A stretch of DNA of 32,128 nt from Bacilli bacterium (GCA_016296775.1 JAEDIE010000011.1:1-32128), one strand, 5' to 3'. Positions 8,601 through 15,504 are shown, counted from the first letter of the stretch. The notes: generated by a model not told the origin, from the letters alone. Translations and numbers: made by a program.

Positions 8601-8730
8601 ACAAATTGGACTATTAAAAGATATTGATAATATTGAATTTATGCAAGGATACTATTTCTATAAACCATTAGTTGTGGATGAATTCATTAGTTTAATTAAA
8701 ACATTTAATCTTAAGATTCCTCTTAATTAA
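5644..8730 (+). CDS. Membrane-bound multidomain GGDEF/EAL protein with degenerate active sites
   Basis: A 1,028-residue protein. The start at 5644 follows AGGAGG at good spacing and is preferred over the longer in-frame form that overlaps the previous gene. Two membrane helices (about 21-43 and 49-72) are followed by a likely degenerate GGDEF domain (about 190-330), a GAF-like region (about 340-500), a PAS-like segment with C-Y-K-A-L-Y-G and P-C-A-N-C-P (about 532-550), a second GGDEF remnant with S-N-D-T-F where GGDEF should be (near 670), and a C-terminal EAL domain (about 775-1025). In the EAL domain, E-I-L-L-R and Q-G-Y-Y-F-Y-K-P are present. However, the D-D-F-G motif reads V-D-Q-F-S, with the second Asp replaced by Gln, and E-G-V-E reads I-G-I-E. 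Catalysis looks lost, so a c-di-GMP receptor or scaffold role is more likely. It is encoded in the riboswitch operon. Confidence 0.88.
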   Translation: MKKNTLRKKNKIRNFVRNWSIVLYTLIGLTTALVIISAVFLFLNYEQLPFIILLIISSVLLVSSLIVLFVYLSKMRAITYKNLFLKTISNLENIKHYNFELAKYDVDKFEEFDELNNVVKHIQYNYDDIIIASVIKKYDDYGFSYLREYGNLEVIRAHDLIDQIPSLLNTSRTYRNLFFSIKFDNPENVEITEEHRIKLVYLINKIFEINNPLISYSEKHDFFLVFVPNIDSLSIIKEKFEYISSNFILADFNVKTKVCNLIISAVMYPYSSMEDVMTHLRYAERKGELINFYVPSIVDKSFSKNKLYSEKIGDYNKLIDIFSYFKTKKLSSNAYLETMSQCVKNVANLVDFDCGGIVSKNFDNSDFTIRNSWMNDRVKDKVLANDIFSSELCIALKECSDVDGTYVFYHSFDTNIKLRKIFDIYSISSGYFYLIYKEGEFLGILYFLNFDNKTFVLDNYSREFLLYYSNMISTFFLEYADTVNLNYYKKNLNALMTYSNYKEYSINNKSYAIVSFSNELGEIRKDIHIGATCYKALYGLNEPCANCPLKRFKKKTINLDGVDYLYNMVNNKENKKVSSFFLSPIKNNELDAMFKARFDQETLLSTNFSLVEELNNKFALRTKGYLMLIRLENRDDFIKRYKEEGYNDALINISNTIKETISGVKDVYLYSNDTFALILSEFTRSEVFVVAEKIEKLFDSYIYKYALTMDLNRTMYVYTYPLAYPAIYDFLRNVEKDYSKQEKSIDNLLIFRDENIVRPQNREAHILNLLNDSFNKRSFDIRFLPLIQKRSGSLYGGEILLRLEDTLTNTFIDAYEFIDVAIKNKKMNLFTNLIIEQIGKIYSTYGQTLFRNGCLDRLSINVDSTYFYEGNFINEIGELLTTYNFNKGFLAFEVSEQDISTHKELFKDVVKKLSSYSINFIVDQFSGKFLSFDEIKHLGFNEVKVDRNIIKDIDIDPSKLNEVREMCNDAKEADIKISVIGIERKEQIGLLKDIDNIEFMQGYYFYKPLVVDEFISLIKTFNLKIPLN

Positions 8731-8779
8731 TTTTTAAATTTATTTAATTTTTAACTTTTTAGTTTTATAATTTTTAAGT

Positions 8780-9364
8780 ATGAAAAAAACTATTAATTAT
8801 ATGACTACATCAGCAATACTAATTGCTATAGTTTGTGTTTTAGGTGGTATTTCTATTCCTATTGGACCTGTTTCAATAACGCTTGCTACATTAGGTGTAT
8901 ATTTAGTTGGTTGTTTAGTTAAACCTAAATATGCTTTAACTATAATTGCTTGTTATATTGTTTTAGGAGCTTTAGGTTTACCTGTATTTTCTAATTGGAC
9001 TGGAGGAATAGCAAAACTTATTGGACCAACTGGAGGATATATTTTAGGTTATTTAATTTGTGTTTTAGTTCAATCTATAATTATTACTAAATTTAAAAAT
9101 AAATTATGGGTATATTTTATAGCTACAATTATAGGAACTATATTTATATATTTATTTGGAACATTATATTTTATGGTTTCTACAAATAACTTTAATGTTG
9201 GACCAGTGTTAATGATAACGATGGTTCCATTTTTACCACTTGATACTATAAAAATAATAGTAGCTCCATTAGTAAGCTTTAAATTAAGAAAAATATTAGA
9301 TAAACAACTTGGTGAAGTAGAAGTAAAAAATATTAATAAAGAAGTTAAAATAAGTAAAAATTAA
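8780..9364 (+). CDS. bioY: Biotin transporter BioY, substrate-binding (S) component
   Basis: A 194-residue, six-helix membrane protein, the usual BioY size. The family signatures are clear: G-I-S-I-P-I-G-P-V-S-I-T-L near the N-terminus and the central G-L-P-V-F-S-N-W-T-G-G-I-A-K-L followed by G-P-T-G-G-Y-I-L-G-Y. BioY binds biotin and normally works with the ECF ATPases and T component, which are not in this window and are probably shared from elsewhere. The ATG has no Shine-Dalgarno; a TATAAT (8766-8771) lies eight bases before it, so the transcript may be leaderless. No biotin (BirA) operator was recognised. The gene ends in front of a bidirectional terminator. Confidence 0.93.
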   Translation: MKKTINYMTTSAILIAIVCVLGGISIPIGPVSITLATLGVYLVGCLVKPKYALTIIACYIVLGALGLPVFSNWTGGIAKLIGPTGGYILGYLICVLVQSIIITKFKNKLWVYFIATIIGTIFIYLFGTLYFMVSTNNFNVGPVLMITMVPFLPLDTIKIIVAPLVSFKLRKILDKQLGEVEVKNINKEVKISKN

Positions 9365-9379
9365 TAGAGTAAATAAAAA

Positions 9380-9408
9380 CCCTATTTTTTAAAAAGAATA
9401 GGGATTTA
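9380..9408. terminator. Bidirectional terminator between bioY and the CYTH gene
   Basis: The stem CCCTATT (9380-9386) / AATAGGG (9397-9403) lies between convergent genes. Read on the minus strand, the stem is followed directly by TTTTT, so it best serves the CYTH gene. On the plus strand the T-run (9415 onward) is offset. Confidence 0.75.
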
Positions 9409-9418
9409 ATATAGTTTT

Positions 9419-10003
9419 TTATCTTTTGATAGTAGACATTGCTCTAGATTGTTTAGAAATTAAGTTATCTTTATATTCAATATCATTTTCTAAACAAATC
9501 TTTTTAAGTAACTCTTTAACTTTAGTAATGTTATTTCCTTCGAGTTCGAGTTCATAGTCTACAATCTTATTGTATGTATTTTTATCAATGCTGAATGTTG
9601 TTTCTGGATTACCATCATCACATTCTTTTCTCAATGTTCTTAAGTGAGCAAGTATTGATAATTCATCAATGTTTATACCTAACATTTGGATAAATTCTTT
9701 TAAATTTCCTTCAGGAAATACATGGTTATTTTTAAATTCAAGGTAAGTTTCTCTACTAATAATTTGATCTTTTTCAAGCAATCCTTCACTTAAAGGACAT
9801 TTAATAGTCATTGTATAAATATTTAAACAATATCTAATTCTTAAACCAATTCCTAATTGTTTAAGTTTAAAATCATTAGTATCAATGTAGTAATTCACTT
9901 GTTCATATTCTTTAATAATTCTATCTTCGAATTTTTCTACAATATTGTTATAATCTTTTTCACTTATTAATACTTTAGCTTCAATTTCAATATTTGCTGC
10001 CAT
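9419..10003 (-). CDS. CYTH-domain (triphosphate tunnel) phosphohydrolase, YjbK-like
   Basis: A 194-residue cytosolic protein. The N-terminal E-I-E-A-K (residues 6-10) is the E-x-E-x-K signature of the CYTH family. Members bind triphosphates in a charged beta tunnel and include thiamine triphosphatases, inorganic triphosphatases and class IV adenylate cyclases. Further charged strand motifs fit the tunnel: Y-Y-I-D-T, L-R-I-R and T-I-K, and a late E-L-E-L-E-G. Size and context fit the YjbK-type proteins often found near nadK in Firmicutes. The substrate cannot be told from sequence. The ATG has AAGGAAG upstream. The gene is divergent from nadK across 56 bases and ends at a hairpin terminator. 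Confidence 0.85.
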   Translation of the reverse strand: MAANIEIEAKVLISEKDYNNIVEKFEDRIIKEYEQVNYYIDTNDFKLKQLGIGLRIRYCLNIYTMTIKCPLSEGLLEKDQIISRETYLEFKNNHVFPEGNLKEFIQMLGINIDELSILAHLRTLRKECDDGNPETTFSIDKNTYNKIVDYELELEGNNITKVKELLKKICLENDIEYKDNLISKQSRAMSTIKR

Positions 10004-10059
10004 AAATCTACTTCCTTAATAAAAAATATGATACAATATTTTGAAGGAATTTTAAAGAT

Positions 10060-10818
10060 ATGAACTATTGTGTTGAAGGTAAACATAATGAGCAATGTTT
10101 ACTCGCCATTAAAGAATTAAAAGAAAGATTAGCTAAATTAGATTTTGTTGAATCTAAAAATAGTATCGATTACTGTTTTTCTTTAGGTGGAGATGGAACA
10201 TTACTTAAAACTATTAATAAATATTTTTATAAAGATCCATTATTTGTAGGAATTAACTTAGGAAATCTAGGGTTTTTATGTTCTTTTTCTATGTCTAATG
10301 TAGATAATATTTTTCTTAAAGATAAGGTAGATATTAAAGAATATAGATTAATAGAAGCAAGTGTAAATAATGAAAGTATTTTTGCTTTAAATGAAGTAAG
10401 AATTGAATCGTTATTTGGTAAATGTTTAGATTTAAAAGTTTATATTAATGGAAAGCTATTTTCTACTCTTAAATGCGATGGATTATGTATTTCTTCTTCT
10501 ATAGGAAGTAGTGGATTAAATAAAACTTTAGGTGGAAGTTTAGTTGATACTTCTTTAGAAACTATTCAAATAGTAGAAAAATTGCCAGTAAACAATAGAA
10601 AATATAAGTCTTTAAATAATTCTTTAGTACTTCCTAAAGATACTTTAATTGAAGTAGAAATACCTTCTTCATATCAATTCTTACTTTGTTACGATTCTAA
10701 CTTTAAGAAAATGAGAGTAAATGACAAAATTAAAATTAAACTTAGTGAAAGAAAGGTAAGAATATTAGTAAATAAAGAAACAACTCATTTAGATCGAATA
10801 AAGGAGGCTTTCTTATGA
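10060..10818 (+). CDS. nadK: NAD kinase
   Basis: A 252-residue cytosolic enzyme that phosphorylates NAD to NADP using ATP or polyphosphate. The signature G-G-D-G-T (residues 43-47) is present, followed by G-I-N-L-G-N-L-G-F-L, the conserved A-L-N-E-V motif and an S-S-S-I-G-S-S-G segment that matches the nucleotide-binding loop. The length is normal for the short Firmicutes form. GAAGGAA precedes the start. The gene ends with TGA inside an ATGA overlap with the following gene, so the two are translationally coupled. This TGA also shows that UGA is a stop codon here. A possible -10 box, TACAAT, lies at 10032-10037; the -35 is weak. Confidence 0.95.
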   Translation: MNYCVEGKHNEQCLLAIKELKERLAKLDFVESKNSIDYCFSLGGDGTLLKTINKYFYKDPLFVGINLGNLGFLCSFSMSNVDNIFLKDKVDIKEYRLIEASVNNESIFALNEVRIESLFGKCLDLKVYINGKLFSTLKCDGLCISSSIGSSGLNKTLGGSLVDTSLETIQIVEKLPVNNRKYKSLNNSLVLPKDTLIEVEIPSSYQFLLCYDSNFKKMRVNDKIKIKLSERKVRILVNKETTHLDRIKEAFL

Positions 10819-11180
10819 TAAATATATTATTAACTAATATCGAATTATGTTTAGTAATTTGTATTCCTATTTTAGCTTTATTAGTGATTGGTGTGATTCT
10901 TCTTTTATTCTTTAAATTAAGAAAAAGAAATAAAGAAATAAAGGTAAGTGAAAATGTAACTATTATTGATGAAACAATTTACTTTGCTTTTGGAGGAAAA
11001 GATAATATTAAAAATGTTGAACTTAAAGGTTCAAGATTAGTAATAGAATTAATAGATCAAACAAAGTTTGAAAAAGTTGCTATTAAAGACTATGGAATTG
11101 ATAGAGTCTTAGTAATGTCAAATAAAATAACCTTAGTTGGAACTAAGGTTAATGAGATATATTCTTTACTCACTAAGTAA
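10815..11180 (+). CDS. Membrane-anchored PTS EIIB-like protein lacking the phospho-cysteine
   Basis: A 121-residue protein. One hydrophobic helix (about 10-33) is followed by basic L-R-K-R-N-K and a domain of about 70 residues that reads like the glucose-family PTS EIIB: F-G-G-K-D-N-I-K-N-V, then S-R-L, then G-I-D-R-V-L-V, and a terminal V-G-T-K-V-N-E-I. In true EIIB domains the phosphorylated Cys lies in C-x-T-R-L. Here the corresponding stretch reads K71-G-S-R-L and the domain has no Cys at all. It therefore cannot carry the phosphoryl group and is more likely structural or regulatory. No EIIC or EIIA is nearby. It is coupled to nadK by the ATGA overlap, has a strong AAGGAGG site, and overlaps the 3' end of maf by 15 bases on the other strand. 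Confidence 0.75.
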   Translation: MINILLTNIELCLVICIPILALLVIGVILLLFFKLRKRNKEIKVSENVTIIDETIYFAFGGKDNIKNVELKGSRLVIELIDQTKFEKVAIKDYGIDRVLVMSNKITLVGTKVNEIYSLLTK

Positions 11181-11726
11181 TATATCTATATCTTCTTTAA
11201 TATATTCAATAGGGAAGCCGATAACATTGTTACGGCTTCCTTTTATTTCTTTAATAATAGAAAACTTATCATCATCTTGTATAGCATATGCTCCAGCTTT
11301 ATCTAAAACATATTCATTTGTCACATATTTTTCTATTAATGAATCATCTAACTTATTAAAAGTAACATAAGTTGTTACTTGTTTAGATATTACTTTACCT
11401 TTATAAAAAAGAGAATATCCTGTAATAACTTCATGAGTATTATTACTTAATTCTTTTAAAAATTTTTTAGCTTCTTCTAAATCAATTGGCTTACCATATA
11501 CTTTATTATTTAATTTAACAATTGTGTCACTTGAAATAATTAAATCATTAAAATAGCTAGGATTTAATACTGATTTTCCTTTTTCTAAGCTTTCAAGTAA
11601 TGCTAAATCTTTATTATCTTTACTTATTAAAGATTCATCAAACGTTGGTTTGATTACTTTAAAATCTTTATATATAGTTTTTAAAAGTTCGATTCTTCTA
11701 GGAGAAGATGAAGCTAAAATAATCAT
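11166..11726 (-). CDS. maf: Maf family nucleoside triphosphate pyrophosphatase
   Basis: A 186-residue cytosolic protein. The N-terminal S-S-S-P-R-R (6-11), S-S-D-T-I-V with the probable catalytic Asp67, and the A-G-A-Y-A-I-Q motif are typical of Maf/YhdE proteins. These hydrolyse dTTP, UTP or modified nucleotides to monophosphates (house-cleaning) and were first named for septum inhibition. The ATG overlaps the RNase J stop by one base (TAATG), so it is the last gene of a def-RNase J-maf run. Its last 15 bases overlap the convergent EIIB-like gene, with no intergenic room for a terminator. Which nucleotide is preferred cannot be told here. Confidence 0.95.
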   Translation of the reverse strand: MIILASSSPRRIELLKTIYKDFKVIKPTFDESLISKDNKDLALLESLEKGKSVLNPSYFNDLIISSDTIVKLNNKVYGKPIDLEEAKKFLKELSNNTHEVITGYSLFYKGKVISKQVTTYVTFNKLDDSLIEKYVTNEYVLDKAGAYAIQDDDKFSIIKEIKGSRNNVIGFPIEYIKEDIDILLSE

Positions 11727-13405
11727 TATTTTGCCTTGTTCATGATTAAAGGAATAATCATTGGACTTCTTTGAGTTTTACGATAGTAGTATTTACTTAC
11801 AACGCTTCTAATTGTATTTTTAATATCGTTAAAAGTTACTCTTTTTGATAAGAACACTTCTTTTAAAGCTTCATCTACTAACATGGAAGCATGTCTGGTT
11901 AAATGGTTTTCATATTCTCCATAACTAACAAAACCAATTGTAATAACTTTTGGAGGATATGCTAATTTGTTTTCTTTACTATTTAATGCAATTAAAACTC
12001 CAACCATTCCATCATCTTGAAGAATCTTACGATCTCTAATAACAGCTGTTGAAACACCAGTAATATCGTTTCCATCGATATATACATCTTCAGCAGTAAC
12101 TCTATCTCCTTCAGTAATGGTATGATCTTCTAAAATTAAGCTATCTCCATTACCTAAAACAAAGGTATTTTCTCTTTTCATACCTAATTCAATGGCGATA
12201 TCAGCATGTAATTTTAACATATGATATTCTCCATGAGCTGGCATGAAATATTTAGGATTAAGTAATTTTAAATTCATCTTTAATTCTTGTCTAGATGGGT
12301 GACCTGAAGAGTGGATTTCGTTAAAAATTGAGTTAGTAATAACATCAGCTCCACATCTAGTAAGTTGGTTAACAACTTTAGAAATTGAATGACCATTTCC
12401 AGGAATTGGACTAGAAGAGAAAACAACGGTATCTCCAGGAGTAATTCTAATTTCTTTTAATGAACCATTGGCGATTCTACTTAACGCAGCCATAGGTTCA
12501 CCTTGACTTCCAGTACAAAGAACAACAATTTCTCTATCTTTAATAGCTTTTAAATCGCTAGTATCGACAATACAGCTTTCTGGAATTTTGATATATCCAA
12601 ATCTTCTAGCACAATCAACAGTATTGATCATACTTCTTCCGATAATACAAAGTTTACGTTTATGTTTTAATGTGCAATCTACAATTTGTTGAATACGAGA
12701 AATATTACTTGAGAAGGTAGAAATAATAAGTCTTCCCATAGCTTTATCAAAAATTTCGTTAATAGAAGTTAAAACGTTCTTTTCGCTTGGTGTCCAACCA
12801 TCTTTTTCAGCATTAGTGGAATCAGCTAAAAGTAAATCAACTCCTTCTAAACCAATTTGAGCCATTTTATGAAGTTCAATATCTGGTCCAACTGGAGTTA
12901 AATCAATTTTAAAGTCACCGGTTGTAACAATTCTTCCCTCGGTTGTATCAATACAAATTCCAAAAGAATCAGGAATTGAGTGAGTTACTCTAAAGAAAGA
13001 AACATTAAAATCTCCAGCTTGAATATAAGAATTTTCATCATATTCGACAATCTTAACTTTTTCTTTAATTTTATTATCATCTAGTTTTTGTTTAATTAAA
13101 GCAGCAGCAAGTTTAGGAGCATATATGACTGGTACCTTAATAGACTTTACTAAAAATGGAATAGCTCCAATATGGTCTTCATGACCATGGGTAATAAATA
13201 AGGCTCTAATCTTTGATTGATTATCTTTTAAATGTTGATAATTAGGAATAACATAATCTACACCAACTAAATCATCTTCTGGAAATTTAACACCAGCATC
13301 GATAATAATTAAATGATCATTATCTTCAATACAATAAGTATTTTTTCCAACCTCTCCTAATCCTCCAAGAGCATAAATCTTTACAGAATTATTAAATTTT
13401 CCCAT
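11726..13405 (-). CDS. rnj: Ribonuclease J
   Basis: A 559-residue enzyme with both endonuclease and 5'-to-3' exonuclease activity in the family, central to mRNA decay and rRNA maturation in Firmicutes. The metallo-beta-lactamase motif H-G-H-E-D-H is at residues 73-78. It is followed by the G-D-F-K-I-D and D-S-T-N-A motifs, the beta-CASP region with C-T-G-S-Q-G-E-P and H-S-S-G-H, and P-A-H-G-E-Y. Zinc and catalytic residues look complete, and the length matches RNase J1/J2. I chose ATG 13405 (M-G-K-F-N-N) because GGAGA lies just upstream; an in-frame ATG at 13429 would add eight residues without a good site. J1 and J2 cannot be told apart with certainty. Confidence 0.95.
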   Translation of the reverse strand: MGKFNNSVKIYALGGLGEVGKNTYCIEDNDHLIIIDAGVKFPEDDLVGVDYVIPNYQHLKDNQSKIRALFITHGHEDHIGAIPFLVKSIKVPVIYAPKLAAALIKQKLDDNKIKEKVKIVEYDENSYIQAGDFNVSFFRVTHSIPDSFGICIDTTEGRIVTTGDFKIDLTPVGPDIELHKMAQIGLEGVDLLLADSTNAEKDGWTPSEKNVLTSINEIFDKAMGRLIISTFSSNISRIQQIVDCTLKHKRKLCIIGRSMINTVDCARRFGYIKIPESCIVDTSDLKAIKDREIVVLCTGSQGEPMAALSRIANGSLKEIRITPGDTVVFSSSPIPGNGHSISKVVNQLTRCGADVITNSIFNEIHSSGHPSRQELKMNLKLLNPKYFMPAHGEYHMLKLHADIAIELGMKRENTFVLGNGDSLILEDHTITEGDRVTAEDVYIDGNDITGVSTAVIRDRKILQDDGMVGVLIALNSKENKLAYPPKVITIGFVSYGEYENHLTRHASMLVDEALKEVFLSKRVTFNDIKNTIRSVVSKYYYRKTQRSPMIIPLIMNKAK

Positions 13406-13443
13406 AAAATTTCTCCTATACAAAAACAAACAAACGAATAAAA

Positions 13444-13995
13444 TTATATAATTTTTATAGCATCAGGATCTTCTTTAAAAGGATTCTTTTTATCGATATG
13501 ATCGTAAAATAATACTCCTTTTAAATGATCTATTTCATGTTGAACACATATAGAACCAAATCCAATAAATACGTACTCAACATCCTTTTCTTTTAATAAG
13601 TCATAAGCTTTTACTTTGACTTTATATGGTCTATAAACATAACCATTATGTTCTTTGTCTACACTTAAACAACCTTCTCCGGTAGCAATATAAGCTTGTT
13701 TAACTGATTCACTTACAATTTTAGGATTAATAAGAATATATTGTTTTAAGACATTCTTTTCATCGTAATAATACATAGCTAACATATTCTTATTTATACC
13801 AATTTGAGGTGCAGCAAGACCAACCCCACTTCTAATATCGTGAGTTTTTAAAAATTCTTCATCTTGAGAAAGTCTTAAATATTCAAGCATTTCAAAAGCT
13901 GTCTCTTTAATTTCTTCAGTTAAAGGAAATAAAACATCAGTTGATCTTACTCTAAGACTTTTTTGATTATCTTTTACAATTTTGAAAAGTTTCAT
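13444..13995 (-). CDS. def: Peptide deformylase (type 2)
   Basis: A 183-residue metalloenzyme that removes the formyl group from nascent N-terminal methionine. All three motifs are intact: G-V-G-L-A-A-P-Q-I-G-I (57-67), E-G-C-L-S (107-111) with the metal ligand Cys109, and Q-H-E-I-D-H-L-K-G (152-160) with the two His ligands and the catalytic Glu. The length and the inserts before motif 1 fit the longer Gram-positive type. No Shine-Dalgarno precedes the ATG. A TATAAT on the minus strand (14006-14011) lies ten bases before it, so the leader would be only a few bases. RNase J and maf follow on the same strand. A perfect cre box lies upstream. Confidence 0.96.
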   Translation of the reverse strand: MKLFKIVKDNQKSLRVRSTDVLFPLTEEIKETAFEMLEYLRLSQDEEFLKTHDIRSGVGLAAPQIGINKNMLAMYYYDEKNVLKQYILINPKIVSESVKQAYIATGEGCLSVDKEHNGYVYRPYKVKVKAYDLLKEKDVEYVFIGFGSICVQHEIDHLKGVLFYDHIDKKNPFKEDPDAIKII

Positions 13996-14045
13996 ATTTA
14001 AGTTAATTATATTAAATTTTATTAATATAAAAAAGAAAAAATATA

Positions 14046-14060
14046 TTGAAAGCGTTTACA
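14046..14060 (+). promoter_or_regulatory. Perfect catabolite-responsive element (cre, CcpA operator)
   Basis: TTGAAAGCGTTTACA fits the cre consensus WTGNAANCGNWNNCW at every position. It lies in the divergent region between def and ylbF, about 50 bases from the def start and 90 bases from the ylbF start. At that position CcpA could affect either gene. No ccpA gene is in the window. Confidence 0.7.
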
Positions 14061-14113
14061 AACTTATATACTCTTAATATTTAATTAAATAAATATTAAT
14101 TATTAGTGTATTT

Positions 14114-14141
14114 TTGAGTTTATTTAATTTTTTGATATACT
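14114..14141 (+). promoter_or_regulatory. Promoter of ylbF-rsmD-coaD, probably leaderless
   Basis: TTGAGT (14114-14119), a 16-base spacer and TATACT (14136-14141). The ATG of ylbF begins eight bases after the -10 box, so transcription would start at or next to the ATG. No Shine-Dalgarno is present. Confidence 0.55.
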
Positions 14142-14148
14142 TATAAAT

Positions 14149-14481
14149 ATGAATGAAGTAGTAAGTGAATTAGTCTTTTCTTTAAAAGAAAGTATAAGTA
14201 ATTCTGAAGAATATAAAAATTTGAAAAAATATGAATATGAATTAGAAAATAATAAGGATATTCAACTTTTAGCATATAAAAAAGATATGATGATAGTTAG
14301 ATTAGAAGATACATTAAAATATAAAGATAAAAATAGTATTGAAGTTTTATCGATTCAAAAAGAATTGAATAACATTTTAACTACTATCAATTCTTTTGAA
14401 GTAGTTAAAATGTATAACAAAGCATTAGAAAAATATAATGCTTTATTAGATAAAATAAATAAGGAAATATTATCTATTTAA
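14149..14481 (+). CDS. ylbF: YlbF/YmcA family protein
   Basis: A 110-residue, almost entirely helical, charged protein of the YlbF/YmcA family. In Bacillus subtilis YlbF joins YmcA and YaaT in a complex that directs RNase Y cleavage of certain mRNAs and affects sporulation, competence and biofilm formation. The identification rests on the length, the helical pattern and gene order: ylbF, rsmD (ylbH) and coaD (ylbI) lie in the same order in B. subtilis, with ylbG missing here. There are no catalytic residues to check. One base separates it from rsmD. The sequence is divergent, so the exact subfamily is less certain than the family. Confidence 0.75.
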   Translation: MNEVVSELVFSLKESISNSEEYKNLKKYEYELENNKDIQLLAYKKDMMIVRLEDTLKYKDKNSIEVLSIQKELNNILTTINSFEVVKMYNKALEKYNALLDKINKEILSI

Positions 14482-14482
14482 T

Positions 14483-15031
14483 ATGATTAGAGTAATTGGT
14501 GGAAAATATCGTCATAGAGTGTTAAATCAACCTTCTTTGGATATTACTAGATGTAGTAAAGATAGTGTAAAAGAAGGTATGTTTTCTAGCATTTCTTTAG
14601 AAATAGAAAATAAAGTATTTTTAGATTTATTTGCTGGTAGTGGTAGTGTAGGAATTGAGGCATATTCAAGAAATGCTAAAAAAGTATATTTAAATGATTT
14701 AAATAAAGAACCTATTAAGATTATTAAAGAAAATTTAAATAAGTTAGATATAAAAGATATAGTTGTTACTAACTTAGATTATTTAAAAGCTTTAGAATAC
14801 TATAACCAAAATAATATTAAGTTTGATATAGTATTTTTAGATCCTCCATATAAGATGGAGTTTGATTTTAAAGTTATAGACTTATTAAAGTCATATAATG
14901 TATTGAATGATAATCATATGATTATCATTGAAAGAGATTCTAAAATTGATGATGAATCAATTTTAGATTATAAAGTAAAACAATTAAAATATGGTAAAAC
15001 ATATATTTATATATTGAGGAGTTTATTATGA
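14483..15031 (+). CDS. rsmD: 16S rRNA (guanine966-N2)-methyltransferase RsmD
   Basis: A 182-residue Rossmann-fold methyltransferase. M-I-R-V-I-G-G-K-Y-R at the N-terminus, the SAM-binding L-D-L-F-A-G-S-G-S-V-G-I-E-A, and the catalytic D-P-P-Y motif are diagnostic. The enzyme methylates G966 of 16S rRNA on assembled small-subunit precursors. The usual T-R-P-T-x-D-x-V-R-E stretch reads T-R-C-S-K-D-S-V-K-E, a mild divergence. It starts one base after ylbF and ends with TGA in an ATGA overlap with coaD, so the three genes form one operon. Confidence 0.95.
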   Translation: MIRVIGGKYRHRVLNQPSLDITRCSKDSVKEGMFSSISLEIENKVFLDLFAGSGSVGIEAYSRNAKKVYLNDLNKEPIKIIKENLNKLDIKDIVVTNLDYLKALEYYNQNNIKFDIVFLDPPYKMEFDFKVIDLLKSYNVLNDNHMIIIERDSKIDDESILDYKVKQLKYGKTYIYILRSLL

Positions 15032-15504
15032 AAGTAGCTATTTATCCTGGTAGTTTTGATCCTATTACTAATGGTCATTTAGATATTATTAAAAGAAGTT
15101 TATCTTTATTTGATAAAATTATTGTTTTAGTTTCTTTTAATCCTAATAAGAAGTATAAGTTTGATGTAGAAACTAAAGTAAATATGATAAAAGAAACTTT
15201 AATTGAAGAAGGTATTAGTGAAGATAAAGTTAAAGTAGATAGTTTCTCAGGATTAACTGTAGAATATGCTAAAAAGAACAACGCTACATGTTTAATTAGA
15301 GGATTAAGGGTAGTTAGTGATTTTGAATATGAATGGAGCTTAAATGCTGCTAATAACTACATTGATCCTAGTATTGAAATGGTTTTTCTAATGGCTAGAA
15401 AAGAGACTTCATTTATTTCTAGTTCTTCAATTAATGAAATGCATGATAACGGAGTAGATGTCTCCAATTTAGTTCCTAAAGCAGTATTAAAATACTTAAA
15501 ATAG
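15028..15504 (+). CDS. coaD: Phosphopantetheine adenylyltransferase
   Basis: A 158-residue cytosolic enzyme that joins ATP and 4'-phosphopantetheine to form dephospho-CoA, the penultimate step of coenzyme A synthesis. The nucleotidyltransferase motif Y-P-G-S-F-D-P-I-T-N-G-H (6-17) holds the T/HxGH signature. The L-I-R-G-L-R motif and the S-S-S-S-I-N-E segment match the second ATP-binding site, and the length is standard for the bacterial hexameric enzyme. GAGGAG precedes the start, which overlaps the rsmD stop. A hairpin terminator follows. Confidence 0.96.
   Translation: MKVAIYPGSFDPITNGHLDIIKRSLSLFDKIIVLVSFNPNKKYKFDVETKVNMIKETLIEEGISEDKVKVDSFSGLTVEYAKKNNATCLIRGLRVVSDFEYEWSLNAANNYIDPSIEMVFLMARKETSFISSSSINEMHDNGVDVSNLVPKAVLKYLK

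Noticed and set aside
11137..11370. Plus-strand open frame opposite maf
   Set aside because: It is antisense to intact maf motifs and shows no recognisable protein character.
15075..15281. Minus-strand open frame inside coaD
   Set aside because: It is a shadow of coaD, whose motifs are complete.
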